Source of the DNA: Oscillatoria acuminata PCC 6304
GTDB taxonomy: Bacteria > Cyanobacteriota > Cyanobacteriia > Cyanobacteriales > Laspinemataceae
DNA length: 64,000 bases
Direction of reading: 5' to 3'
Assembly (NCBI RefSeq): GCF_000317105.1
Contig: NC_019693.1
Span: forward strand, 1,488,001-1,552,000
The translations under genes and the position numbers were made by a program. The notes under the pieces are model-generated. The model saw only the letters and a list, made by a program, of their open reading frames with translations, searched no databases and was not told the DNA's origin. This document shows positions 40,781-50,273 of the stretch, piece by piece. Position 1 is the first letter of the stretch, and each line of letters begins with the position of its first letter.

Positions 40781-40848
40781 GGTGTTGTCTCCTACTAGAT
40801 TTGGATAACTGCTTGCCTCTAGCCTAACGGCTAAAGTTGGACTCTGGA

Positions 40849-41276
40849 ATGGGGAGGATGGGGGAGATGGGGAGGATGGGGGAGATGGGGGAGATGGGTT
40901 TCCGGTCCCCTCCCCTTAGCAAGGGGAGGGTTAGGGTGGGGTTCTTCTTGGGCGATCGCACGTCACGAGGAAAGAGCTTCCATACAGGTGCGATCGCCTC
41001 ATTATGCTTCCATACAGGTGCGATCGCCTCTCATGAGTGCGTGACGTGGCGATCGCCACCCGGAGGACCCCACCCTAACCCTCCCCAAGACACAGGGGAG
41101 GGGACCGGAAGCGTAAAAACCCATCTCCCCCATCCCCACAGGTGCGATCGCCTCTCATGAGTGCGTGACGTGGCGATCGCCCAAGAAGAACCCCACCCTA
41201 ACCCTCCCCAAGACACAGGGGAGGGGACCGGAAGCGTAAAAACATCTCCCCCATCCTCCCCATCTCCCCCATCCTC
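40849..41276. repeat. HIP1-rich nested repeat region
   Basis: The outer ends are simple purine/pyrimidine runs in inverted orientation: (GGGGGAGATGGGGAGGAT)-type at 40849-40899 and its complement at 41242-41276. Inside are two direct repeats of about 106 bp (41014-41120 and 41138-41243), each with two HIP1 octamers around CTCATGAGTGCGTGACGTGG and a GGGGAGGGGACCGGAAGCG tail. At least six GCGATCGC lie within 230 bp. No gene is supported in the gap 40781-41496 that holds it. Confidence 0.85.
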
Positions 41277-41496
41277 TAACTACACCAGGCGATCGATACA
41301 AACTAGGGGCGCTATAGTCATTATTATCCCGGCTCTGAGCAATTTACAGGTAGAAAACGCCCCTGGGGGGGTACGGATTCGCTCACCTTGCCGGGGCACT
41401 GTTGGGTTGTTTTGTGAAGACAAACAATAGTTCTGGAACAAACATGGGGATAATAAAGTTGAACAATCGTCCGGGAATGGGGAGGAGCTTGAAGCG

Positions 41497-43269
41497 GTGG
41501 TGTTTGCCAGCAAAACCAGAAATCGTGCTTTATTAAAGGCAATTCCCGATGCCATCTTTTGGATCCATAAAGATGGCACTTGTCTTGATTATCAACCCCC
41601 TGAGAATTTTACTCTGTGGGCCGGTTGTAGAAGTCCAGGACAGAGATTGCAGCCGGAGGGGATAGACAATTTCAGCGATCGCACCTATATCGGTCAGAAG
41701 TGGTGGGAAATTTGGCCTTTAGAAGTGATTCAGCAGTCTAGAGAGTTTCTAGAACGCGCGATCGCCACTGGCAGCGAAGAACGCTTTGAAGTCGAGTTGC
41801 TCGGAAAGGATTCTCTGTGTTCAGTTCAATTTTTTCCCTTGATTTCGATGATTTCTCATCCTTATTTACCCTCATTTTATGAAATAAAAATTATCCCTAG
41901 CAGTGAGGATGAATTCTTGGTGATTCTGCGCGATCTAACTCAGGTCAAACAGGCTGAATCGCAACGACGTCACGACCTGGAACAAAAAGCCTTACAGTTA
42001 CATCAAACTGTCCTGGCCTTAGAGGCGGAAAAAGCCCATCGCCAACAAATTGAGGAAATCTTAGCCTTTACCCAGTTTTCCCTCAATCGTGCTGGAGATG
42101 CCGTATTTTGGGTCAACTCTGATGCCCAATTCTTTTATGTTAATGAAGCCGCTTGTCTGTCTTTGGGCTATTCCCGAGAAGAGTTGATTTTAATGACGGT
42201 TCATGACATTAATTTGGATTTACCTAAAAATGTCTGGTCCGATTATTGGGATGAAATCAAACAGCATGGTTCTTTTACCATTGAATGCCATCACCGAACC
42301 AAAGAAGGGCGAAAATTTCCTGTAGAAAGCACGGTTAATTATTTAGAATTTAATGGAAAAGAATATAACTGTATCTTAGCCCGGGATATTACCGATCGCA
42401 AACAAGTAGAAGCACAATTACTCGAAACTAAAGCAGCCGCAGAAGCAGCTAATCGCGCCAAAAGTACCTTTTTGGCCAATATGAGTCACGAACTGAGAAC
42501 CCCACTCAATGCTATTATCGGGTATAGCGAACTCCTCCAAGAAGATGCCCGAGATATCGGGATTACCGAGCCAGAATTTCTGGATGATCTGCGTTCAATT
42601 AATACAGCAGGGAAGCATCTGCTGGCGCTCATTGGAGATATTTTAGATTACTCCAAGATTGAATCGGGGAAAATGCAACTATTTTTAGAATCATTCAACT
42701 TAGACAAGGCGATCGCCCAAATTTGCCACACCGCTCAACCCCTCATTGAAAAAAATTCTAACCAATTGGTAGTCCAGTTTAGTGGGGAACTGGGTTCGAT
42801 GCACGCTGACTTAACAAAGATGCGACAAATTCTCTTCAATTTACTCAGTAATGCGGCTAAATTCACCCGCCAGGGTAAAATTGAAGTCGCTGTAACCCAA
42901 CAACCCCGAAATGCGATTCCTCTGGCTTTCTCCCCAGAACAAGAATGGGACCCCAATGATTTATTTGTAGTCTTCCAAATCTGCGATACCGGCATTGGCA
43001 TGACTCAAGACCAGTTAAATAATTTGTTTCAAGCCTTTATGCAGGCGGATGCCTCTACAACCCGAGAATATGGCGGTACAGGGTTGGGTTTGGCGATTAG
43101 TCGATTGTTTTCTCAGATGATGGGAGGAGATATTGTGGTAGATAGTCAGTTGGGGGTGGGTTCAACCTTTACGGTGTATCTCCCCATGGAAGTCAAGTTG
43201 CCTGAACCCCATGAACCGGATTGGCAGGAACCTTCGGTTCCCACAGTGGCGATCGGTCAGGAATCCTGA
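41497..43269 (+). CDS. PAS-domain sensor histidine kinase
   Basis: 590 residues from a GTG (41497 or 41500) with GGGGAGGAG upstream. Two PAS-like domains (about 10-150, ending ILRDLTQVKQAE, and about 190-310, ending ILARDITDRKQVEAQLLE). HisKA: ANMSHELRTPLNAIIGYSELL with H331. HATPase: N box FNLLSNAAKF, G1 DTGIGM, F box, G2 GGTGLGLAIS. There is no receiver domain, membrane segment or chromophore Cys motif, so it is a soluble kinase sensing a small ligand, redox state or partner through PAS. No regulator gene is adjacent. Confidence 0.93.
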   Translation: MVFASKTRNRALLKAIPDAIFWIHKDGTCLDYQPPENFTLWAGCRSPGQRLQPEGIDNFSDRTYIGQKWWEIWPLEVIQQSREFLERAIATGSEERFEVELLGKDSLCSVQFFPLISMISHPYLPSFYEIKIIPSSEDEFLVILRDLTQVKQAESQRRHDLEQKALQLHQTVLALEAEKAHRQQIEEILAFTQFSLNRAGDAVFWVNSDAQFFYVNEAACLSLGYSREELILMTVHDINLDLPKNVWSDYWDEIKQHGSFTIECHHRTKEGRKFPVESTVNYLEFNGKEYNCILARDITDRKQVEAQLLETKAAAEAANRAKSTFLANMSHELRTPLNAIIGYSELLQEDARDIGITEPEFLDDLRSINTAGKHLLALIGDILDYSKIESGKMQLFLESFNLDKAIAQICHTAQPLIEKNSNQLVVQFSGELGSMHADLTKMRQILFNLLSNAAKFTRQGKIEVAVTQQPRNAIPLAFSPEQEWDPNDLFVVFQICDTGIGMTQDQLNNLFQAFMQADASTTREYGGTGLGLAISRLFSQMMGGDIVVDSQLGVGSTFTVYLPMEVKLPEPHEPDWQEPSVPTVAIGQES

Positions 43270-43404
43270 ATGGAGGATTCGGTTCTACCTGAAATCTTGC
43301 ACCTGTGGCAACAACCCCTGGAGGTTAAAACCTAGCCTGATGTTGCTTGATTTCCCCCCCCGAACAATGGTAAAAATAACCTCGCCCTGCCTTAACCAAT
43401 CACC

Positions 43405-43953
43405 GTGAAACAGTTTCTCAAAGGATGCAACCTCTATCTCATCGGGATGATGGGGTCTGGAAAAACCACCGTGGCCCAAATTCTGGCCCCTCAATTGGAG
43501 TATCGTTATCTTGACAGCGATCGCCTGATTGAACAGGTGGCAGGTCAATCCATCCCTGAGATTTTTGCCGAAAGTGGAGAGGCAGCCTTTCGGGAACTAG
43601 AAACCAAAGTATTAAGTGAATTGTGCGCCTATACCCATCTGGTTGTCGCAACAGGGGGAGGAATTATCCTCAACCGGCAAAACTGGAGTTATTTGCAACA
43701 TGGGGTGGTGGTATGGTTAGATGTTCCAGTGGAACAACTGTATCAGCGGTTGGCCGGAGATACCACCCGGCCATTGTTAAGAGACCCTGACCCAATGGCT
43801 AAACTGCGATCGCTCCTTGACCAACGACAATCCCTCTACAAACAAGCTGATGTGCGCGTGATTGTCGGTCCCGAAGATACCCCGGAACAAATCGCAACGG
43901 GAGTTTTAGCCGAAATTTCCAAAATCCTCAAAGACCATACCAATCAGAACTAA
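43405..43953 (+). CDS. aroK: Shikimate kinase
   Basis: 182 residues from a GTG. Walker A GMMGSGKTTVAQILA, shikimate-binding DSDRLIE, the ATGGGIIL glycine motif, and the lid RPLLRDPDPMAKLRSLLDQRQSLYKQADV. It phosphorylates shikimate at the 3-OH in the chorismate pathway. It stands between a sensor kinase and argB with 115 bp before argB, so co-transcription with argB is possible but not shown. Confidence 0.96.
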   Translation: MKQFLKGCNLYLIGMMGSGKTTVAQILAPQLEYRYLDSDRLIEQVAGQSIPEIFAESGEAAFRELETKVLSELCAYTHLVVATGGGIILNRQNWSYLQHGVVVWLDVPVEQLYQRLAGDTTRPLLRDPDPMAKLRSLLDQRQSLYKQADVRVIVGPEDTPEQIATGVLAEISKILKDHTNQN

Positions 43954-44068
43954 ATCCTCCCCTTTGCGAAGCCAATCGGTAGATTACCCTACACCCAAAT
44001 TTTTTGGATGATTCTCAGGGTTGAAAAATTGCCATAAGCTAGGAGTGACCTATTTTCAGGGAATACCT

Positions 44069-44965
44069 ATGCTGACCGAGAAAGAACTCAGCCAACAAGA
44101 AACTGAAGCGATGCGGGTGAAGGTGCTTAGTGAAGCACTCCCTTATATCCAGCAATTCGCTGGCCGCACCATTGTCGTCAAATATGGGGGTGCGGCGATG
44201 AAAGACAGCACCCTCAAGGACCAAGTGATGCGGGATTTGGTCTTCTTGGCCTGTGTTGGGGTCCGGCCTGTCCTGGTCCACGGAGGCGGTCCGGAAATCA
44301 ATAGCTGGTTGGACAAACTCGCCATCGAACCCCAATTTAAAAATGGTCTGCGAGTCACCGATGCGCCGACGATGGATGTGGTGGAGATGGTGTTAGTAGG
44401 CCGAGTCAACAAGGAAATTGTCGCCCTGATTAACCAGGCGGGGGGTTCTGCGGTGGGATTGTGCGGGAAAGATGGAAATTTAATCACCGCACGTCCTCAA
44501 GGAGATGAAGGGATTGGCTTTGTTGGGGAAGTGAGTTCGGTGAATACCAAGATTTTAGAAGCCTTAGTCAAATCTGGCTATATCCCCGTTGTCTCCAGTG
44601 TGGCGGCAGACGAAACAGGCCAATCGTATAATATTAATGCGGATACAGTAGCCGGAGAACTGGCGGCGGCTTTGGGTGCAGAAAAATTAATCTTAATGAC
44701 CGACACAGCAGGAATTTTACAGGACCCGACGGACCCTTCTACTCTGCTGACGCAACTGGATATTCAACAAGCGCGGGAACTGATGAAAAGCGGGGTGGTC
44801 TCCGGGGGGATGATTCCCAAGGTGACCTGTTGTGTGCGAAGTTTAGCCCAAGGGGTCAAGGCGGCTCACATTATTGATGGTCGGATTAATCACTCCCTGT
44901 TGCTGGAAATTTTGACCGATACGGGGATTGGTTCGATGATTGTGGCTTCGGGATACCAGCAGTAA
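44069..44965 (+). CDS. argB: Acetylglutamate kinase
   Basis: 298 residues from ATG 44069; an upstream TTG at 44021 gives an atypical N-terminus. Amino-acid-kinase motifs: [79 protein letters not shown]. The N-terminal helix before KYGG and the C-terminal GSMI are typical of hexameric, arginine-inhibited enzymes, which in cyanobacteria are also activated by PII. It catalyses the second, controlling step of arginine synthesis. Confidence 0.97.
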   Translation: MLTEKELSQQETEAMRVKVLSEALPYIQQFAGRTIVVKYGGAAMKDSTLKDQVMRDLVFLACVGVRPVLVHGGGPEINSWLDKLAIEPQFKNGLRVTDAPTMDVVEMVLVGRVNKEIVALINQAGGSAVGLCGKDGNLITARPQGDEGIGFVGEVSSVNTKILEALVKSGYIPVVSSVAADETGQSYNINADTVAGELAAALGAEKLILMTDTAGILQDPTDPSTLLTQLDIQQARELMKSGVVSGGMIPKVTCCVRSLAQGVKAAHIIDGRINHSLLLEILTDTGIGSMIVASGYQQ

Positions 44966-45061
44966 ATTTCACCAGCGCTTTTTCATTATATCAGGATTGC
45001 CGAGTCAGAAGGATGAACTAGCTATATATCCTTGATCCTTCTGACTTGACCGGGTGTTTAA

Positions 45062-46090
45062 ATGTTGAATTACTGTGGTTCGATCGCCGACTTTGTTTGC
45101 CATGCCAAAAGCCGTGAAGATGCTCTCCCTCTGCTGAATGAACACTGCCGATCGCGCTTTTTTCTCCATCCTCGGCGGACTAAAAAAGTGCTGCTGTTCT
45201 TTCATGGATTTACTGCCGCACCTTGGCAGTTTGTGCCGATGGGAGAGGCATTTTTTAAGGCGGGTTACAATGTTTTAGTCCCCCTAATGCCCGGTCATGG
45301 TCATGGCGGGAATTGGAGTCGGCAGAATCCGGCTCCCTTACCGACTACGGCAGCACTGTATCACGATTTTGCCCAGGAATGGCTCGATCGCGCTCAAGAA
45401 TTGGGAGAAGAGGTCTACATCGGCGGGTTATCCGGCGGGGGTACGGTAGCGGCATGGTTGGCCTTGGAACGCTGTAACGATATTGCCGGTTGTTTGTTAT
45501 TTGCGCCCTATTTGAGCAGTAGTAGTCGGGTGTTGGATTTGTTTGTGCGGAAGCTGACTCCGGATTATTGTGATTGGGGTGCACCCAGACCCGGACAGAT
45601 CCGGTATGGATACGATGGATTTGAGGTGGAAGCACTGAAAACCGTGCTGTTGATGGGGGGAGAGGTCCTGAATCGGGCCAAACGAGAAGCATCAGCACCG
45701 ATGTTTATTATTTCGAGTGAGAGCGATCGCGCCGTGGGTCATCGGGAACATCGCACTTTGTTTGAGTCGGTTTACCGTTTTACACCCCGGAGTTGGTATC
45801 ATATTTTTGACCGGGTTTTGGATATTCCTCACACGATGATGACCCAAGGGGAGGGAAATCCTCACGAATCGATGTTGATTGCAATGGCAAAAGCCTATAT
45901 TGACAGTGATTTAACGTGGGATGAAATTGGGGATATTGCCGAACGAATGACCCGAGGGGAGACGTTTGATGCGGCAGTTCGGACCCTGAATTTAGGCGAT
46001 CGCGCCGCAGCAGAAATGCCTATTTTTATGACCTTGCTGGATAAGCGTTCTCTGGTGATGCAACGAAATCCCCGCTTCAGTCGTGCTTAA
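45062..46090 (+). CDS. Alpha/beta-hydrolase (esterase/lipase-like)
   Basis: 342 residues. Fold markers: LLFFHGFTAAPWQFVPMGEAF, LVPLMPGHGHGG, nucleophile elbow GLSGGGT, acid in SSESDRAVG, and His in DIPHTMM. The C-terminal extension (from about 285) is charged. No signal peptide. The LMPGHG pattern fits carboxylesterase/monoacylglycerol-lipase-like members; substrate unknown. Convergent with the small secreted-protein gene, sharing the terminator at 46167. Confidence 0.85.
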   Translation: MLNYCGSIADFVCHAKSREDALPLLNEHCRSRFFLHPRRTKKVLLFFHGFTAAPWQFVPMGEAFFKAGYNVLVPLMPGHGHGGNWSRQNPAPLPTTAALYHDFAQEWLDRAQELGEEVYIGGLSGGGTVAAWLALERCNDIAGCLLFAPYLSSSSRVLDLFVRKLTPDYCDWGAPRPGQIRYGYDGFEVEALKTVLLMGGEVLNRAKREASAPMFIISSESDRAVGHREHRTLFESVYRFTPRSWYHIFDRVLDIPHTMMTQGEGNPHESMLIAMAKAYIDSDLTWDEIGDIAERMTRGETFDAAVRTLNLGDRAAAEMPIFMTLLDKRSLVMQRNPRFSRA

Positions 46091-46166
46091 GTTTCTTCCC
46101 GTCATCATTGCTATATCTTCAGTCAACCCTGTGAAGGGGTAACGATTGAAGTTTCTGTGGCATAAA

Positions 46167-46203
46167 AAATCCGGCAGAGTTATCTGTCGGATTTAATTTT
46201 TAA
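46167..46203. terminator. Bidirectional terminator
   Basis: A 12-bp stem (AAATCCGGCAGA / TCTGTCGGATTT, one G-U) with loop GTTA, AT tracts on both sides (AATTTTTA and ATAAAAAAT). It serves the convergent hydrolase and secreted-protein genes. Confidence 0.8.
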
Positions 46204-46216
46204 AAGCCCCTAAAAT

Positions 46217-46642
46217 TTACAACGAACCGGGAAGCACTCCCCGAATCTGATTCGTCCGAGGTTGAACCAGAGTTCGATTGCGGTTTTGAGAATCAATAAT
46301 GACTGGATTAATCAGGGTGGAATTTTCGATGCGCGAGTCAATGACCGTCGGATTAATTAAAGTGGAATTCCGAATGGTCGGTTGTCCTCGTCGGGGATGA
46401 TATTGGGGATAATAATTCGGCGGAGAATAGGGATTGTATTGTCCCGGATAGACCCCTGGGTGACCATAATGGACCGTTCTGGGTTGTCCTACCTGAATGG
46501 AAATTCCCCGGTCAATCACGATGGATAGATTAGCATGAGCCGCTGGGGTGCTAAACTGAAATACTCCAGCAGCGATCGCCATCGGGGTCAAGGCGATCGC
46601 CACCGGATGAAATGCTCTAAACGAACGAAATTTCTCAAACAT
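46217..46642 (-). CDS. Small secreted hypothetical protein
   Basis: 141 residues. Signal peptide: positively charged start (MFEKFRSFRAFHP), hydrophobic VAIALTPMAIAAGVF, cleavage likely after AHA. The mature part has a Tyr/Pro/His-rich segment (HYGHPGVYPGQYNPYSPPNYYPQYHP) in pieces and two near-repeats, NSTLINPTVIDS and NSTLINPVIIDS. Such Tyr/Pro-rich small proteins are often surface- or lumen-located; function unknown. Confidence 0.7.
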   Translation of the reverse strand: MFEKFRSFRAFHPVAIALTPMAIAAGVFQFSTPAAHANLSIVIDRGISIQVGQPRTVHYGHPGVYPGQYNPYSPPNYYPQYHPRRGQPTIRNSTLINPTVIDSRIENSTLINPVIIDSQNRNRTLVQPRTNQIRGVLPGSL

Positions 46643-46773
46643 TTTGGTGCCTCAAAAGGGGATAAACTAAATCAATCAAATCCAGTCTCAGGTTCGGTGA
46701 CGCCAAGTAACGCTAAAATGATTCAGTAGATTAGCTTCTTCAGCAATCAACAGCGACATTTTATAGAAAAATC

Positions 46774-47301
46774 GTGAGTACAGAACCCTTAGAGCAATTT
46801 AAGATCGAGTACCAGACTGGCAAAGACGCATTTGAGCGAGGTCAGTATCGAGAAGCGGTGCAATTTTTAGCAAAAGCGAGTCAGTTACTTGATCGCAATT
46901 CCCGATTAGGGGGAGAAACCCTGATGTGGTTGGTCACCGCTTACCAGGCCGCAGGACAATCCTCCGAGGCGACTGCCTTATGCCGAACTCTCCTGCGCCA
47001 TCCTAGCATCGAAACCCGCAAACAAGCCAAACGCTTAATCTATATTTTAGAAGCACCAGAACTCAAATCCCGTCCAGAATGGCTCGTTTCCATTCCTGAT
47101 CTGAGTATCCTGGATGAGGGGAACTCAAAAATTGCTCAAGTCAGCATGACGACAACGGCAAAAAAGCCAAAACCTCAGTCCCCGGAATCGGAACTGCCGT
47201 TTGAGGACCTCGACCAAATCAATACCCAAGACAATGGATTTGTCTGGGTGGCAATGGTGGCGATCGGGTTACTGGTGGCAGTATTGCTAGGGTTCAGCTA
47301 G
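46774..47301 (+). CDS. TPR-like protein with C-terminal membrane anchor
   Basis: 175 residues from a GTG. Two TPR-like helical pairs (YQTGKDAFERGQYREAVQFLAKASQL, ETLMWLVTAYQAAGQSSEATALCRTL) cover residues 8-95, then a Pro/Ser linker and one membrane helix at the end (FVWVAMVAIGLLVAVLLGF). It is a tail-anchored adaptor candidate. Its N-terminal half resembles the first 95 residues of the M48-like protein at 17704-20310, so the same module is used twice in the window. Confidence 0.75.
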   Translation: MSTEPLEQFKIEYQTGKDAFERGQYREAVQFLAKASQLLDRNSRLGGETLMWLVTAYQAAGQSSEATALCRTLLRHPSIETRKQAKRLIYILEAPELKSRPEWLVSIPDLSILDEGNSKIAQVSMTTTAKKPKPQSPESELPFEDLDQINTQDNGFVWVAMVAIGLLVAVLLGFS

Positions 47302-47772
47302 ATGCTGATCCGGTGCGTCGTTCCAAACCCATTTACTCTAGTGTTCTCCAGCCCCTTCCAACTGTCCCCAAATAAGGTAAGATCAACAGAAGTGCGTTCT
47401 ATTCTTCAGTTAACGGCCTACCCCAGTTTCCCATAACCCGCAACCCATCGGCACAGACGCCCGGTCCTCAATCCTGAATCCAGCTAGACTCGGGTAACCC
47501 CAGTGGCGATCGCGGTTTCTCAGATTCGAGCTCATTTAACCCGCTTCGCAATCCCTGACATCGGAACCCTGTCGTGATCTGCCTCCCATGTCAGGGGTCA
47601 GGGATTTCCTAACCAGAATTCCCCCTTCTCCTCCCCGGTGTGACACCGGGTGGCAGTTACCCGGTGCTGTTGAGTGAAATCGTTCCCAGGCGCTCAACAA
47701 AGAGAAACCCAAATCTTGGCTCCTTCATCCGCTTTATCCAAATCATGAGCGCTGCCGTCAAGGATTTCTTCT
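47302..47772. other. Intergenic region with palindromes
   Basis: 471 bp. Two inverted repeats are seen: CCCTGACAT...ATGTCAGGG (about 47549-47598) and CCCGGTGTGACACCGGG at 47635-47651. No gene is supported. The first may end transcripts from the TPR gene, though it lacks a U tract. Confidence 0.5.
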
Positions 47773-48495
47773 ATGACTCAAGAATTTAGACATAAACGCT
47801 TCGATAAAGGTCACATTATTCCGGAATCTTTCTTAGAAGAATTTCGCACCAAAGCTCCGAGTACCCGCCGCTATTTATTAAATTCTTTAACCTTATTTGC
47901 TTGTATTTCCCCAGAACAGCAACATCAGGCGTTAAATGATTTAATCCAATCGGAGTTAGTCAGTTTGGCTGAAAAAACTCAAACTTATCTCCATGACCGC
48001 ATTCATGCGGTCCTCAAATATTTTGACGTGGATGAAACTGGAGAATCCAAAAGAATTGCCGAATATTATTATCGGTATTATTTACTCACTGGAACAGTTC
48101 CAGAAAATTTGACTGCTGAATATTTAACCCATCTTTTAAATTTTATTATTGGTATAGAAGTTTTAAAAATTATCTTTATGATGAGCTTTATCGAACAACA
48201 GCGCTTCTTTGAAATTCAGGGGCGCTATGCCATTCAGGTTATGATATTTTATCGCTATATTAAACCGATTCGAGATAAATTAATTCATGAAAAACTGATT
48301 ATTCGAGATGTCGCAGGCAGTTTTTATTATACTAAAATAAACCTAAGTGAGGAAAGAATCTTAGATTATATCTTTGAAGCCTTCAAACTCGAAAAGATAG
48401 AAACCCTAGGAGAGTTAGCGAAAGATTTACAGTTTGACCGGGAGTATATCTATAAACCCCCTCACGCCGACGATCGCGATGTGCCGGTTTTCTAA
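47773..48495 (+). CDS. AT-rich hypothetical protein upstream of the pilus ATPase
   Basis: 240 residues, largely helical, rich in Tyr, Phe and Ile (RIAEYYYRYYLLTG, LNFIIGIEVLKIIFMMSF, IQVMIFYRYIKPIRDKLIH). No signal peptide; one moderately hydrophobic helix (about 125-140). I do not recognise the family. Its composition is markedly more AT-rich than the flanking genes, with TTA/ATT codons dominating the second half, which suggests transfer. It is 378 bp upstream of the PilT-family gene; no link is shown. Confidence 0.7.
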   Translation: MTQEFRHKRFDKGHIIPESFLEEFRTKAPSTRRYLLNSLTLFACISPEQQHQALNDLIQSELVSLAEKTQTYLHDRIHAVLKYFDVDETGESKRIAEYYYRYYLLTGTVPENLTAEYLTHLLNFIIGIEVLKIIFMMSFIEQQRFFEIQGRYAIQVMIFYRYIKPIRDKLIHEKLIIRDVAGSFYYTKINLSEERILDYIFEAFKLEKIETLGELAKDLQFDREYIYKPPHADDRDVPVF

Positions 48496-48873
48496 ACTTT
48501 AGTCTGGAGGACACTCTATCCGGTTCCTTCTACTTAACCCTGTAGAAGCCAGGACCAGGGTGGCGGATCCGCTGACTCTATAATTTGGACCTGTTTTTTC
48601 ACCGCAGTTCTGACAAATTTTACCCCGGTTGCTCCTAACTTGGGATAGATGCAATTGATCCGAGTTTATGCCTGCTTACCCTGAGCCCGGTGAAACTTTT
48701 ATCCTCCTTAAAAACCAAGCAGCCCCACCCACCAATTGTCAAAAAATTTTCTACAATATTGAGTAAATACAACCAAACATTGACCGGCTTACCCAATATC
48801 TACACCGGCCAACGGTATTTTTACTCATTTTTAGGAAAAATCAGGGGCGATCGCCAATTTTAGGAGAAAAAAA
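48496..48873. other. Intergenic region upstream of the pilus ATPase gene
   Basis: 378 bp with no gene and no clear hairpin. An AGGAG site stands just before 48874. Confidence 0.45.
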
Positions 48874-50097
48874 ATGTCCATCACAAATAGCGCTATCAAA
48901 CGCCAGAAATCAAGCGGACCGCCAAGAGTGTTGCCGCCACCACCGCCACCACCCTCCGGTATGGCCAATCGAAAAGCAGCGGAACCGGCCCAGACTCAAA
49001 CCCATTATATCAAAGCCCTAGTCGAACAAGCCCATAGTTCCAAAGCCTCGGATATTCACATTCGCGTTGGAGAAATCCCCCGATTCAGAATCCGGGGACA
49101 AATGCGCGAAGCCCTGGAACAAGAACGCCTAACCCCGGAAAAGTTTAACGCTTATCTGAACGAAATTCTCACTCCGTCCCAGCGGTCCCAATTTGCCAAA
49201 ACCAAAGAATTGGATACCGCAATTTTCTACCCCGGCTTTATTCGCTGTCGGGTGAATTGCTTTGAAACCCTGATGGGTGGGGCGATGGTCCTGCGCTTGA
49301 TTGACCTCCATGTTCCCTCCCTTGATGAACTGCGCTTACCGGAAGTCCTGAAAAAAGTGATTTCCCATTCCCAAGGGTTGATTTTGGTAACGGGTCCGAC
49401 GGGTTCGGGGAAATCTACGACTATGGCGGCGATGATTCGCTGTTTAAATGAAAGCAGTTATAAGCACGTCATTTCCATCGAGGACCCGATTGAATATGTC
49501 CATGCCTCAAAAAGTTGCCTGATCTCGCAACGGGAAGTGGGACTGCATACGGATGATTTTCACTCCAGCTTGCGATCGGCTTTGCGGGAAGACCCGGATG
49601 TGATTCTGATTGGGGAAATGCGCGATCGCATTACGATCAATATCGCCCTCCAAGCCGCCCAAACGGGCCACTTGGTCCTCGGAACCCTCCATACCCGGAC
49701 CGCCATCAGTGCCATCAACCGCCTCTTAAATATGTTCAATCCCGAAGAACAAAGCGCAATCCGAATTCAGATTGTGGAAACATTGTATGCGGTGATCGCC
49801 CAACTGTTGCTTCCCACCACCGATGGAGGACGGACGACGATTAATGATGTGTTAATCAATACGGCCACGATGCAAGATTACCTGTATAAGGGAGATGATG
49901 ATGGGGCTTTTGCCTTAATGCATTCGGATACTTATGAGGGAATGCAGGTGATGAATCAAGACTTGTATCGCAAAGTCATGGAAGGTCGCGTGGCGATCGA
50001 AGTGGCGGAAATGCATTCTCCGGACCCCGGTGAATTAGATCGCTTGATTCGCACAGGCGGATTTGATGCCTCGCGATCGCCTCGGGATTTTGCTTGA
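48874..50097 (+). CDS. PilT/PilU-family pilus retraction ATPase
   Basis: 407 residues. A Pro-rich leader (LPPPPPPPSG) precedes the N-terminal domain (KASDIHIRVGEIPRFRIRGQ) and the RecA-like core: Walker A GPTGSGKSTT, Asp box ISIEDPIEYVH, Walker B DPDVILIGEMRD, His box TGHLVLGTLHT. It powers type IV pilus retraction and so twitching or phototaxis. The C-terminus lacks the canonical PilT AIRNLIRE motif; that region reads TMQDYLYKGDDDGAFALM and the end is acidic, which fits a PilT2/PilU-like accessory ATPase better than PilT1. No other pil genes are adjacent. Confidence 0.9.
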   Translation: MSITNSAIKRQKSSGPPRVLPPPPPPPSGMANRKAAEPAQTQTHYIKALVEQAHSSKASDIHIRVGEIPRFRIRGQMREALEQERLTPEKFNAYLNEILTPSQRSQFAKTKELDTAIFYPGFIRCRVNCFETLMGGAMVLRLIDLHVPSLDELRLPEVLKKVISHSQGLILVTGPTGSGKSTTMAAMIRCLNESSYKHVISIEDPIEYVHASKSCLISQREVGLHTDDFHSSLRSALREDPDVILIGEMRDRITINIALQAAQTGHLVLGTLHTRTAISAINRLLNMFNPEEQSAIRIQIVETLYAVIAQLLLPTTDGGRTTINDVLINTATMQDYLYKGDDDGAFALMHSDTYEGMQVMNQDLYRKVMEGRVAIEVAEMHSPDPGELDRLIRTGGFDASRSPRDFA

Positions 50098-50112
50098 TTC
50101 TCTGGCGGAAGA

Positions 50113-50190
50113 AACGACTGAAGTCGTTACTACGAACTTGGAGAACGACTGAAGTCGTTACTACGAACTTGGAGAACGACTGAAGTTATT
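50113..50190. repeat. 31-bp direct repeats after the pilus ATPase gene
   Basis: Three copies with 31-bp period, starting at 50113, 50144 and 50175 (the third partial). Each unit starts with the small palindrome AACGACTGAAGTCGTT. Confidence 0.85.
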
Positions 50191-50196
50191 ACATCC

Positions 50197-50230
50197 AATA
50201 AAAAAGCCCGCCTACGCGGGCTTTTTTATT
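50197..50230. terminator. Bidirectional terminator between pilus ATPase and typA
   Basis: A perfect 15-bp inverted repeat (AATAAAAAAGCCCGC and complement, loop CTAC) gives a GC stem with U tracts on both strands, serving the two convergent genes. Confidence 0.92.
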
Positions 50231-50273
50231 GTAGCGGCAGGCTTTAGCCTGTCCGCTACTACTCTCACATCAA

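Noticed and set aside
40849-41276. CRISPR array considered for the repeat region
   Set aside because: Only two long units with no regularly spaced unique spacers; the repeats are palindromic dispersed sequences.
50113-50190. CRISPR array considered for the 31-bp repeats
   Set aside because: The copies are contiguous, with no spacers, so it is a plain tandem repeat.
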